DNA from: Sorangium cellulosum
Lineage (GTDB): Bacteria; Myxococcota_A; Polyangia; Polyangiales; Polyangiaceae
Direction: 5' to 3'
Assembly (NCBI RefSeq): GCF_002950945.1
Contig: NZ_CP012673.1
Location: forward strand, 14,493,590-14,557,589
DNA length: 64,000 nt
Of the stretch, positions 54,833-63,206 are shown in pieces. The position numbers and the translations under genes were made by a program. The notes under the pieces are model-generated. The model was not told the DNA's origin and did not search any database. It saw only the letters and a list, made by a program, of their open reading frames with translations. Position 1 is the first letter of the stretch. Each line of letters opens with the position of its first letter.

Positions 54833-55807
54833 CTACTCCTTGAGCGTCTCGCTCCCGCCGATGATCTCCATGAGCTCCTTGGTGATCGCGGCCTGCCGTG
54901 CCTTGTTGTACTCGAGCGTCAGGGTATCGATGACTTCCTTGGCGTTCTTGTTCGCGGCGTCCATCGCCGTGAGCTTGGCGCCAAGCTCGCTCGCCATCGA
55001 CTCGTAGAGCGCGCGCAGGATCGAGATGTCCACGTACATCGGAACGAGCCGCTCCAGGAGCGCCCCGCGGTCCGGCTCGTACATGAATTCCGACGTCCGC
55101 CCGCCCTGCGCCCCAGGGTCGCCGCCCTCTGCCTGATCTTGCGGCGGCCCCCCAGCAGGCAGGAGCCGCTCGACCACGACGGTCTGCGAGATCGCGCTCT
55201 TGAACTCGTTGTAGACGATGTAGATCGCGTCGATCTCGTTCTTGTTCAGCGGCGCGAGGAGCTTGGCGCCGACGGCCTGGGCGGTCTCGAGCCCGAGCTT
55301 TTCCCAGACCCCCGGGATGTACTCCAGGATGGGCGCGTTGCGGCGCGCGAAGTAGTCGCGCCCCTTGCGCCCGATGATCGCGAGCTGGACCTCCTGGCCG
55401 GCCTCGACCCGGCTGAGCCACTCGCGCTCGGCGCGCTTGTTGACGTTCGTGTTGAAGGCGCCGCAGAGCCCGCGGTCGCTCGTGAGCACGAGGAGCAGCA
55501 CGCGCCGCTCCGGGCGGCTCACGAGCAGCGGGTGCGACAGCTTCTCACGCCCGGCGGGCGGCGCCGCCGCGTGCCCGTCTGCCCCGATCCCCTCCGCCGC
55601 CGGCGCCTCGACCGCGGGCGCAGCGGCTGCGTCGCGCGTGATCTCCCAGAGCACCTCCTGCACCTTGACGGCGTAGGGCCGGAGCTCGGTGATGCGCAGC
55701 TGCGCCTTGTTGAGCTTGGCGCCCGCGACCATCTTCATGGCGCGGGTGATCTTCTGCGTCGACTTGACGCTCGAGATCCGCTTGCGAATGGCCTTCAGGC
55801 TGGGCAC
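54833..55807 (-). CDS. atpG: ATP synthase F1 subunit gamma
   Basis: 324 residues. Gamma is the rotating central shaft of F1. The N-terminal helix (MPSLKAIRKRISSVKSTQKITRAMKMVAGAKL) and C-terminal helix (MDAANKNAKEVIDTLTLEYNKARQAAITKELMEIIGG) are classic, and the central SDRGLCGAFNTNV is conserved. Two segments are longer than in E. coli (287 residues): residues about 60-92 (Ala/Pro/Glu-rich) and about 217-238 (Gly/Asp/Gln-rich). Its start is six bases after the atpA stop. It is the last gene of the atp run; atpD and atpC do not follow. Confidence 0.96.
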   Translation of the reverse strand: MPSLKAIRKRISSVKSTQKITRAMKMVAGAKLNKAQLRITELRPYAVKVQEVLWEITRDAAAAPAVEAPAAEGIGADGHAAAPPAGREKLSHPLLVSRPERRVLLLVLTSDRGLCGAFNTNVNKRAEREWLSRVEAGQEVQLAIIGRKGRDYFARRNAPILEYIPGVWEKLGLETAQAVGAKLLAPLNKNEIDAIYIVYNEFKSAISQTVVVERLLPAGGPPQDQAEGGDPGAQGGRTSEFMYEPDRGALLERLVPMYVDISILRALYESMASELGAKLTAMDAANKNAKEVIDTLTLEYNKARQAAITKELMEIIGGSETLKE

Positions 55808-55813
55808 GGCTGC

Positions 55814-57715
55814 CTACTTTTCCTTCGCCTTCGAGGCGCTCTTTGCGCTCTTCGACTTCGCCTTGGGCGCCGGCGCCTCGTCCTCGTCGCCCGCCTCGTC
55901 CGCCTCGTCCGCGGCCGTGGAGCCGGCGGACGCCCCGCCCTCGCTCACCACGAACCGCTTCTTGTAGGCGTCGATCGCGCTCTTCATCCGGGCCTTGAGG
56001 TCGTCGTCGAGGACCTTCTTCTCCCGGATGTCCGTGAAGATCTGCGCGTGCTTCGACTCCACGAACTTGTAGAGCTCCTCCTCGAAGCGCGTGAGCGAGG
56101 CCACGGGCAGATCGTCGAGCAGGCCCTGCGTGCCGGCGAAGATGATGAGGATCTGCTTCTCGACCGGCAGCGGAACGTACTGGCCCTGCTTCAGGATCTC
56201 GGTGAGGCGCACGCCGCGCTCGAGCTGCGCGCGGGTCTTCGCGTCGAGATCCGAGGCGAACTGCGCGAACGCCGCCATCGCGCGGTACTGCGCGAGGTCG
56301 AGGCGGAGCGTGCCGGCGATCGACTTCATCGCCTTGATCTGCGCGTTGCCGCCGACCCGGCTGACCGAGATGCCGACGTTGATGGCCGGCCGGACGCCGG
56401 AGTAGAAGAGGTCGGCCTCGAGGAAGATCTGCCCGTCCGTGATGCTGATGACGTTCGTCGGGATGTACGCCGCCACGTCGCCGGCCTGCGTCTCGATCAT
56501 CGGCAGCGCCGTCAGCGAGCCGCCCGACCTGGGATCGCGGACGATCTCGTAGTCGCTCGCCTTCGCCTTGTCCGAGAGCTGCTGCTCGAGCTTCTTGATC
56601 TCGTCCTTCTTCTCGTCCTTGCGCGCCTGCTCGAGCTTCTCGAAGAGGGCCCCGTCGACGGTCTTCCAGAGCGAGTCCTTCGCCGAGTGCATCCCGTGCG
56701 CGCCCACGTGCGACTTGCCGTCGACGCCGCGGAACGACGCGTCGACGCCGTCGACCTTCGTCCCCTTGTTCACGACGTAGAACACGTCGGCCATCTTCGC
56801 CGCGCGCTCGAGGAGCCGGGAGTGGAGGTAGAAGATGTCGCCCGGGTACGCCTCGCGGCCCGGCGGGCGGCGGAGCAGGAGCGAGAGCTGCCGGTACGCG
56901 ACCGCCTGCTTCGACAGGTCGTCGTAGACGCACAGCGCGTGGCGCCCGGTGTCGCGGAAGTACTCGCCGATCGTCACGCCGGTGTACGGCGAGATGAACT
57001 GGAGCGGCGCGGTCTCGCTCGCGGTCGCGGCGACCACGATCGTGTACTCCATCGCGCCGTGCGCCTCGAGCTTGTCCACGACCTGGCGCACCGTCGACAG
57101 CTTCTGGCCGATCGCGACGTAGACGCAGACGACGCCCTTGCCCTTCTGGTTGATGATCGCGTCGATCGCGACGGCCGTCTTGCCCGTCTGCCGGTCGCCG
57201 ATGATGAGCTCGCGCTGGCCGCGGCCGATCGGGATCATCGCGTCGATCGCCTTGATGCCGGTCTGCATCGGCTCGGTCACCGGCTGCCGCTGGATGATGC
57301 CGGGCGCCTTCACCTCGACGCGCCGGCGCTCCTTCGTGTCGAGCGGCCCCTTGCCGTCGATCGGCATACCGAGCGCGTTGACGACGCGCCCGAGGGTCGC
57401 CTCGCCGACGGGCACCTCCATGATGCGCCCGGTCCGCTTTACGGCGTCACCTTCCTTGATGATGCTCGTATCGCCGAAGATCGCGGCGCCCACGTTGTCC
57501 TGCTCGAGGTTCAGGACGAGCCCCATCAGGCTGGTCCCCTCCGAGCCGATGAACTCGACGAGCTCGCCGGCCATGGCGCGGCTCAGGCCGTGCACGCGGG
57601 CAATGCCGTCACCCACCGTGAGCACCGTGCCCGTCTCGGTGACCTGAGCGGCCTTGTCGATGTTCTGGATTTGCTTCTTGATGATCTGCGAGATCTCTTC
57701 GGCGCGGAGCTGCAT
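55814..57715 (-). CDS. atpA: ATP synthase F1 subunit alpha, with large insertion and charged tail
   Basis: 633 residues against about 510 for most alpha subunits. Alpha binds nucleotide and forms the F1 ring with beta. Walker A is GDRQTGKT (173-180); other conserved parts are RVVNALGMPIDGKGP, VCVYVAIGQK, YDDLSKQAVAYRQ and GSLTALPMIETQAGDV (399-414), VISITDGQIFLE and RPAINVGISVSRVGG (442-456, with the arginine finger region). Between LLERAA (301-306) and GSLTALP (399) there are 92 residues where E. coli has about 19; the extra piece (DGVDASFRGVDGKSHVGAH and a charged helix EKLEQARKDEKKDEIKK) is unusual. A tail of about 40 acidic then Lys/Ala/Ser residues follows residue 590. AGAGGA precedes the start. 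Confidence 0.95.
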   Translation of the reverse strand: MQLRAEEISQIIKKQIQNIDKAAQVTETGTVLTVGDGIARVHGLSRAMAGELVEFIGSEGTSLMGLVLNLEQDNVGAAIFGDTSIIKEGDAVKRTGRIMEVPVGEATLGRVVNALGMPIDGKGPLDTKERRRVEVKAPGIIQRQPVTEPMQTGIKAIDAMIPIGRGQRELIIGDRQTGKTAVAIDAIINQKGKGVVCVYVAIGQKLSTVRQVVDKLEAHGAMEYTIVVAATASETAPLQFISPYTGVTIGEYFRDTGRHALCVYDDLSKQAVAYRQLSLLLRRPPGREAYPGDIFYLHSRLLERAAKMADVFYVVNKGTKVDGVDASFRGVDGKSHVGAHGMHSAKDSLWKTVDGALFEKLEQARKDEKKDEIKKLEQQLSDKAKASDYEIVRDPRSGGSLTALPMIETQAGDVAAYIPTNVISITDGQIFLEADLFYSGVRPAINVGISVSRVGGNAQIKAMKSIAGTLRLDLAQYRAMAAFAQFASDLDAKTRAQLERGVRLTEILKQGQYVPLPVEKQILIIFAGTQGLLDDLPVASLTRFEEELYKFVESKHAQIFTDIREKKVLDDDLKARMKSAIDAYKKRFVVSEGGASAGSTAADEADEAGDEDEAPAPKAKSKSAKSASKAKEK

Positions 57716-57833
57716 GCGGAGTCCTCTGTGGGGAGACGCTTGGGCTTCGGAATCAACGTCGTCAAGGTCGAGGGGCCAGCGAACGCCGCGGGCCCCGACC
57801 TATCGTGAAACAGGGGAGCGAGGTCGCGTCCCT

Positions 57834-58376
57834 TCAGGTTCGGAGCAGGTTGTCACGGAAGCTCGAGAGCCGGGTGCGGAGACTGCCGTCGATCACCTGA
57901 TCTTCGATCTGGGTGACCACCCCCGCGATGAGCGAGGGATCCTGCTTGTGGGTGATGGAAATCCTCCTGCCGGTCGCCTTCTCGAGCTCGGCCCGGAGCC
58001 GATCAAGGTAGCCATCGCTCAGCGGGCCTGCGCTCGTGACGACGGCCCGGGCGACGTTCTGGTCCCGATCGACGAGGAGCGCGAGCTGCCGGGCGATCGC
58101 GGGCAGCGTCGCCAGCCGCCGGCGCCGCGCGAGCAGCCGGAGGGTGTTCTGCGTCATCTCCGAGAAGCCGGCGCGGGCGCTGAGCTCGCGCAGCAGCTCC
58201 TCGCGCGGGGCCTCCGGGATGAGCGGGTTGTCGAGGACGGCGCGGAGCTCCTCGCTCGCCTCGTACATCGCGCTCGCGTCCTGGATCTCCCTGACGAGAG
58301 ACGAAAGGGTGCCGGTTTCCTTGCCGATCTCGAAGATCGCGCGCCCGTAGCGCCGGGCGACTGCTTCGTGGCTCAT
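57834..58376 (-). CDS. atpH: ATP synthase F1 subunit delta
   Basis: 180 residues. Delta ties the F1 head to the peripheral stalk. The start (EAVARRYGRAIFEIGKETG) and the C-terminal part (ISITHKQDPSLIAGVVTQIEDQVIDGSLRTRLSSFRDNL) match the family. Its ATG overlaps the atpF stop by four bases (ATGA), showing translational coupling. A 118-bp gap separates it from atpA. Confidence 0.94.
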   Translation of the reverse strand: MSHEAVARRYGRAIFEIGKETGTLSSLVREIQDASAMYEASEELRAVLDNPLIPEAPREELLRELSARAGFSEMTQNTLRLLARRRRLATLPAIARQLALLVDRDQNVARAVVTSAGPLSDGYLDRLRAELEKATGRRISITHKQDPSLIAGVVTQIEDQVIDGSLRTRLSSFRDNLLRT

Positions 58377-59374
58377 CGCGCTGCTCCGATCGTCTGGGCT
58401 CCGCTGGCGGCGCCGGCGGAGACGGCCGCGGGGATGGCCTTCAGGTACTCCTCGGCCGCGCGGTCGTGGTCCTCCCTGCCGATGCGCTGCCGGAGCAGCT
58501 GCTCGGCGGCGGCGACGGCGCCCTGCACCGCCTCCTGGAGGAGCATGGCGCGCGCTTCCTTGAGCTCCTGGCTGATGCGGAACTCGGCGTCCCGCCGCAT
58601 GCGGGTGCGCCGCTGCTCCGCCTCGGCGAGCACGTGGGCCTTCTCGAGCTCGGCCTGCGCCGCGTGCTCGGACTTGAGCGCCGCGAGCGTCTCCTCGAGC
58701 CGCGCGAGTTTGTCCTCGTACTGATCGAGCCGCTTCTCGGCCTCCTGCTTGAGCCGCGACGCGTTGTCGAGCTCGAGCATGATCGTCTCCTTGCGCTTCC
58801 TCAGCGCCTCGGCGATCGGCTTCCTCCCGAAGCGGACGACGATGAACGCGAGCAGCCCGAAGTTCAGGACCGAGGCGAGGAACGGCGGCGGCTCGTTCTT
58901 CGGGTCGCAGGGGTTCTTGTCGTCGTGGTAGCGCCAGAGCAGCGAGTTGATGCCGCCCTTCTGGGACGCCTCGTTATTCACGCCGATGATCCCGCGCCAC
59001 CAGTTGACGTGCGGCGGCGGATCCGTCGGGCCGTGGCCGGGGCAGTGCTGCTCCGCGCCGTGACCGGCCTCGGCGTGCTCCGCCGGCGGCGGCGTGGGGC
59101 GCGCGCGGCCGCCGGGCGGGGTGCCCGGCGGGCGGATCCCGTGCCCCGGCTGGAGCGGCCGTCCGCCCGGCCCGATCGGCCGTCCGGGCTGGGCGTCCCG
59201 CGGGCGGGGCACCATCGGCTGCGCGCCCGGCTGGGCCGCTCCGGGGGCCGCGGCCGGCGGCTGGACCGGCGGGTGCCCCGGGGGCATCGCCTGCGGCTCC
59301 TGCGCGAGCGCGGAGCCGGCCGAGAGCGCTGCGGCGAGGCCGAGCGCGAGCGACGTGCGGCGGAGCGGCTTCAC
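58373..59374 (-). CDS. atpF: ATP synthase Fo subunit b with signal peptide and Pro/His-rich extension
   Basis: 333 residues; typical b subunits have about 156. A Sec-type signal is predicted at 1-24 (RRTSLALGLAAALSAGSALAQ), then a Pro/Gly/Ala-rich region (25-100), a His/Cys-containing part (HAEAGHGAEQHCPGHG, Cys111 and Cys156), the membrane segment at about 163-182 (FLASVLNFGLLAFIVVRFG) and a long charged coiled coil (184-310, LKQEAEKRLDQYEDKLARLEETL). The GTG start overlaps the b' stop as GTGA. It is the peripheral stalk. The extra N-terminal part would lie in the periplasm, outside the normal subunit; this is the oddest feature of the operon. Confidence 0.9.
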   Translation of the reverse strand: MKPLRRTSLALGLAAALSAGSALAQEPQAMPPGHPPVQPPAAAPGAAQPGAQPMVPRPRDAQPGRPIGPGGRPLQPGHGIRPPGTPPGGRARPTPPPAEHAEAGHGAEQHCPGHGPTDPPPHVNWWRGIIGVNNEASQKGGINSLLWRYHDDKNPCDPKNEPPPFLASVLNFGLLAFIVVRFGRKPIAEALRKRKETIMLELDNASRLKQEAEKRLDQYEDKLARLEETLAALKSEHAAQAELEKAHVLAEAEQRRTRMRRDAEFRISQELKEARAMLLQEAVQGAVAAAEQLLRQRIGREDHDRAAEEYLKAIPAAVSAGAASGAQTIGAAR

Positions 59375-59847
59375 TGGCGCACCTCGCGGCCGATCATGCT
59401 CGCGGCGATCTCCGCGGCGAGCGCGGGCTGGGCGGCGGCGAGCTCCGCGCGCATGCGGGTGACCTCGGCCGTGATCTTCGCCTTGCCTTCTTCGAGGATA
59501 CGCGCGGTCTCGTTCCGCGCCTCGGCCATGATCTGGGCCTCGATCTTGGCGGCCTCGGCGCGGAGCCGCTCCCGCTCGACGCCGGCCTCGCGCCGGACCT
59601 TCTCGATCTCGGCCTCGTAGCGGGTGAGGAGCTCGCCGGCCCGCTCGTCCATCTCGCGCGCTTCCCGCTTGGCGCCGTCGGTGCGCCGCTCGCGCTCTTC
59701 GAAGACGCGGAGCAGCGGGTCGAGCAGCAGCGGCTTGAGCACGACGATGAACGTCGAGAACAGGGCGATCTGCGCGATGAACGTCAGATCGAAGTCGACG
59801 GCGATGCCGCCGGACGCGAGGAGGGGGTGGATGGCGTTCGGATTCAC
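59371..59847 (-). CDS. atpF': ATP synthase Fo subunit b' (second stalk subunit)
   Basis: 158 residues. The membrane segment is at about 18-45 (DFDLTFIAQIALFSTFIVVLKPLLLDPLL), followed by a long charged helix (ERERRTDGAKREAREMDERAGELLTRYEAEIEKV ...). b' pairs with b in bacteria that use a heterodimeric stalk. First gene of the visible atp run. Presence of both b and b' rules out a simple homodimeric stalk. Subunits a and c are not upstream of it. Confidence 0.9.
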   Translation of the reverse strand: MNPNAIHPLLASGGIAVDFDLTFIAQIALFSTFIVVLKPLLLDPLLRVFEERERRTDGAKREAREMDERAGELLTRYEAEIEKVRREAGVERERLRAEAAKIEAQIMAEARNETARILEEGKAKITAEVTRMRAELAAAQPALAAEIAASMIGREVRQ

Positions 59848-60026
59848 GGTGCTTGCTCGGCGACGAGGGGCGGCGCGGCGGGAGGCGCGCGCTGCTCCGG
59901 GGCCCGGGGGGCGTTGCCGCGCGCCGGACTAGCACGTGTTGGTCAAAGCTGGAAGGGTTCTCGGCAGGTCGGTCGCACCGCGTTCGCCGGCGCAAACTTC
60001 GCGCGTTTCGCCGGCGGCGGCGACGC

Positions 60027-60052
60027 GCTTGCAGCCCTACAGGGCTGCAAGC
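60027..60052. terminator. Perfect 12-bp hairpin across a stop codon
   Basis: GCTTGCAGCCCT (60027-60038), AC, AGGGCTGCAAGC (60041-60052). The stop codon (CTA on this strand, 60037-60039) of the minus-strand gene at 60037-61485 lies inside the hairpin. On the minus strand this hairpin ends transcription just before atpF' or separates two units. No T-tract follows. Confidence 0.5.
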
Positions 60053-61485
60053 GAGCGCGTCATTACGTCGAGGCCCTCCTCTAGATCGGCGGCGCTCGGG
60101 CGCCCCGGCGCAGGTGGCGAGTTGTCCTCGTCGCGCAGGGCCTCGGCCGCGCGTGGATTGCGGAACCAGTCCTCGTCGAAGCGCTCGATCAGATCGCGCC
60201 GATCGCGCGCGCTCAGCAGCGCCCCGACGAGCCGCGCGGCCGCGTCGGGCTCGAGCGCCGGGACGACGCCGGCGAGCGCGCCGGGGATCGGCGCGCCGAG
60301 CGCGCGCGCGGTCGCCTCCTGGAAGAGGTCGCTCCGGTCGCGCGCGGCCCGGAGCAGCACGTGTCCGCCGGCGTGGAACACGAGGCCGACCCGCGCGGCG
60401 TCGAGCCGGAGCGAGAGGAGGAGGCTCCGCGCGGTCGCGCGCGCCTGATCGAGCGCGCGGCCCCGGCCGAGCCCGAGCGCGCGCTCGCAGAAGACCGGGT
60501 CGGCGACGAGGCCGCCGAACAGCGCGGCGCGGCGCGCCTGCCGGAGATCGAAGGGCCGCCGGGCGATCGCGAACGGCCCGCGCGCGGACGCGAGCGAGAG
60601 CGCCGCGCCGAAGCGGGCGAGCGCGCGGGCGAAGGAGGCGGCGCCGAGCGGGCGCGGCAAGGGTCCGAGATCGATCGCGAGCCCCTCGGTGAGCTTCGTC
60701 GCGCGGAACAGCTCCTCGATCCAGCGGGGGCCGAGGCGCGCCGGCCACCCCGACGAGGCGTCCCGGCCGACGGCGCGCCCGAGCGCGCCGTGCCACGTCG
60801 ACGCGCGCTCGAGCATCGCCTCGGTGCGGTGCAGCAGCGCCTCCGCGGCGCCGATCGCGGCCTCGGGGGGATCCGTCGGGAGCTCGATCGCGCGCAGGCC
60901 CGCCTCCGCGAGCCGCCGCGCCGCCTCCTGCTTGCGCTCGACGAGGACGCGGGCGGCGTCCGCGACCGCCCCGGAGCCGCGGGTGAGCACGTCGGCGAGG
61001 GTCTGTCGCCCGGCGTCGGTGGGCTCGGCGAGCAGCCTGATCCGCGCTTCGTGGGGCGACAGCCGCACCGGCTCGGGCAGATCGACCGCGATGGACGGCG
61101 CGTGCCATGCGGTGGCGAGCCGGAGGCGATCGGCCCAGAGGACCCGCTCCAGCGTGAGCGTGTAGACCCAGTCGGCGAGCGGCGCGGCGAGGCCGGTCGG
61201 CTCCGGCGCGACGGTGGACGCCGCGGCGCTCGCGAGCCCGAGCTCCGCGCCGAGGCTGGGCGTCTGGCCGGTGAGCTCGAGGTAGGTCGTCCGCGCGCTG
61301 GCGCGGCGGAAGGCGTCGAGCGGGTTCTCGAGCCGGGCCCTTGCCTCGGCGGCGCTCGGGCCGTCCTGGTCCTCGGCGGCGGGCGCGGGGCCGCGCCGGA
61401 CGAGGTCGCCGAGCGCCGCGCGCCACACGCGCGCCGCCCGGGCGACGTCGCGATCGAGGCGGATCAGATCGAGGTCCATAGTCAC
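60037..61485 (-). CDS. Hypothetical Ala/Arg-rich protein
   Basis: 482 residues (starting at GTG 61485; the ATG at 61479, giving MDLDLIRL, is equally good and has AGGTGA just before). I do not recognise the family. It is helical throughout, with many Arg/Ala/Leu and no signal peptide or membrane segment. Conserved-looking patches: DWVYTLTLERVLWADRLRLATAWHA and FERALGLGRG-like regions. It follows the MiaE-type gene with no gap, so the two are probably co-transcribed. No catalytic motif can be assigned. Confidence 0.6.
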   Translation of the reverse strand: MTMDLDLIRLDRDVARAARVWRAALGDLVRRGPAPAAEDQDGPSAAEARARLENPLDAFRRASARTTYLELTGQTPSLGAELGLASAAASTVAPEPTGLAAPLADWVYTLTLERVLWADRLRLATAWHAPSIAVDLPEPVRLSPHEARIRLLAEPTDAGRQTLADVLTRGSGAVADAARVLVERKQEAARRLAEAGLRAIELPTDPPEAAIGAAEALLHRTEAMLERASTWHGALGRAVGRDASSGWPARLGPRWIEELFRATKLTEGLAIDLGPLPRPLGAASFARALARFGAALSLASARGPFAIARRPFDLRQARRAALFGGLVADPVFCERALGLGRGRALDQARATARSLLLSLRLDAARVGLVFHAGGHVLLRAARDRSDLFQEATARALGAPIPGALAGVVPALEPDAAARLVGALLSARDRRDLIERFDEDWFRNPRAAEALRDEDNSPPAPGRPSAADLEEGLDVMTRSLAAL

Positions 61486-62082
61486 CTATCCATGCACGGC
61501 GGGCGCCGTCCCGAGGCGCCCGGCGATCTCGCCCTCGGCGCGCGCGAGCTCGGCCAGCCGGGCCCGCGTGGCGCCCTCGTCGCCCGCGACCTCGACGGCG
61601 AGGTCGACGAGCGTGCGGTAGTGCCGCGCCTCGGACGCGAAGAGCTCCTCGTAGAGCGGCGCGAGCTCGTGCTCGCGCGCGGCGAGCCCGTCGGCGAGCA
61701 GCCGGAAGCGCTCGCAGGATCGGGCCTCGATGATCGCGCCGACGAGCAGCCGATCGATGAGCGCGGCCTTCGCGTTGCGCACGCAGGTGCTGGAGGCCGC
61801 CTTGCGCAGCTCGCTCGCGTACGCGTCGGTCTCGGGCTTGCCGAGCGCGAGGCCGCGCCGCTCGATCACGTCGAGCAGCGCGCGGAAGTGGCGGATCTCC
61901 TCCTCGGCGAGGTCGACGAGCGCGCGCGCGAGCCGCGGGATCGAGGGCCAGCGCGCGGCGAGCGACAGCGCGTTCGACGCGGCCTTCATCTCGCAGTGCG
62001 CGTGGTCGGTCAGCAGCGCCGGCAGGTCGGCGAGCGCCAGGTCAGCCCAGCGGGGATCGGTCGGTAGGGTCAGGCACAGCAC
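61486..62082 (-). CDS. miaE: tRNA-(ms2io6A)-hydroxylase, MiaE type
   Basis: 198 residues. Diiron enzyme of the ferritin-like superfamily that hydroxylates the isopentenyl group of ms2i6A37 in tRNA. Conserved parts: HAHCEMKAASNALSLAARWP (iron ligands Glu, His), EEEIRHFRALLDVI, IEARSCERFRLLADGL and SEARHYRTLVDLAVEVAG. Other members of the family include a related unknown group, so the exact reaction is inferred. Its stop is adjacent to the start of the 60037-61485 gene. Confidence 0.88.
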   Translation of the reverse strand: MLCLTLPTDPRWADLALADLPALLTDHAHCEMKAASNALSLAARWPSIPRLARALVDLAEEEIRHFRALLDVIERRGLALGKPETDAYASELRKAASSTCVRNAKAALIDRLLVGAIIEARSCERFRLLADGLAAREHELAPLYEELFASEARHYRTLVDLAVEVAGDEGATRARLAELARAEGEIAGRLGTAPAVHG

Positions 62083-62141
62083 GTCCCGCGGACCTAAAGC
62101 AGTCGCGGCGCGGCGAGAAGGGGAGAAGGGGAGGGGCAGAG

Positions 62142-63206
62142 CTAGAGCTCGTCGGAGGTCGCGCGGGTCAGGCCGCTCGACTCGAGGTGGTACGCGAGCC
62201 CGGCCACGATCGTGGTGGGGCCGTCGCTGGCGAGCGCCCGCCGCACGCTGGCCTCGATGGAGAACTGGGTGCCCACGTACCCCACGCCGATCGAGAGCGC
62301 GTGCTGCTCGGCGCCCTGGTCGTAGCGGTAGCCGGCGCGGAGCGGGAAGTGGTCGGCGGCGAGGTACTCGCCGCCCGCCATGATGCGGAAGGTCGTGTCG
62401 CTGTAGGAGTGGAGGTCGGCGAGCCCATCGACCTCGATCGAGAAGTCCTCGGTCCCGACCCCGACGCCTCCGCCGAGGGTGGTGGGGAGCAGCCCGTGGT
62501 TCGGGAACGTGAGGTTCTGCCCGACGACCGCGATGTACAGGGTGTCGGTCGGCTTGGCGGTGAGCGACGCGTCGAACGTGATCTCGTTGACCAGCGAGTG
62601 CCTGCCGTTTTTGTCCTCGACGTCGACCAGGCCCTTCGAGACGAGGCTATCGCCGAGGCCTCCCTGGCGCAGCGTCCCCTCCTGGCTGATCTTGGCGTAG
62701 CGGCCGGCGAGCCCGACGAAGAGGCGCTCGGTGATGGGGTAGGCGAGGCCGGCCCGCACGTCGAGGAACGACCGGTCGATGCCGCCGTCGCCGTCGACGA
62801 AGCCGCCCACGAAGGAGAGCGCCCCCGCGAGCCGCCCCGTGACGGAGTCGACGACCACACCGCCGTACGTGTGACGGCCGGCCTCCGGGCTGCCCTGGAA
62901 GAGGCCCTGGAGGTGGTAGACGCGGGTCTCCACCATGGCGGACGGGTTCATGAAGATGGCCGACGTCCCGTTCCCGAGGGCGCGCAGCGCGCCGCCGAAG
63001 GCCGCGGCGCGGGGCGTCTCGTTCTCGCCGTAGCCATAGGAGAGCTGGGGCGGCAGCGAGGACGCCTCCGCCGCCGCGGTCCCCGCCGACGCCGTCAGCG
63101 CGAGCGCGCCCGCGAGCGACAGGATCCTGGCCCGCGCGGAGACCGGCGCCCGGCACGACGAGCGCGCGAGACCTGCCCCCTTTGTCAACCGGATCCCGAG
63201 CGGCAT
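62142..63206 (-). CDS. Outer-membrane FadL/PorV-like beta-barrel protein
   Basis: 354 residues from the ATG at 63206 (preceded by GCGAGGTG). The N-terminus holds an Arg-rich region and a hydrophobic segment ILSLAGALALTASAGTAAA that works as a signal peptide. The mature part shows NETPRAAAFGGALRALGNGTSAIFMNPSAMV, the conserved entry of OMPP1/FadL/TodX and PorV-type proteins, followed by alternating beta strands (TGRLAGALSFVGGF, FVGLAGRYAKIS, TLGGGVGVGTEDFSIEVDGL). Probable outer-membrane transport or lipid-ligand protein. The final residue is Leu rather than the usual aromatic. A 794-bp gap upstream holds its promoter. Confidence 0.85.
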   Translation of the reverse strand: MPLGIRLTKGAGLARSSCRAPVSARARILSLAGALALTASAGTAAAEASSLPPQLSYGYGENETPRAAAFGGALRALGNGTSAIFMNPSAMVETRVYHLQGLFQGSPEAGRHTYGGVVVDSVTGRLAGALSFVGGFVDGDGGIDRSFLDVRAGLAYPITERLFVGLAGRYAKISQEGTLRQGGLGDSLVSKGLVDVEDKNGRHSLVNEITFDASLTAKPTDTLYIAVVGQNLTFPNHGLLPTTLGGGVGVGTEDFSIEVDGLADLHSYSDTTFRIMAGGEYLAADHFPLRAGYRYDQGAEQHALSIGVGYVGTQFSIEASVRRALASDGPTTIVAGLAYHLESSGLTRATSDEL

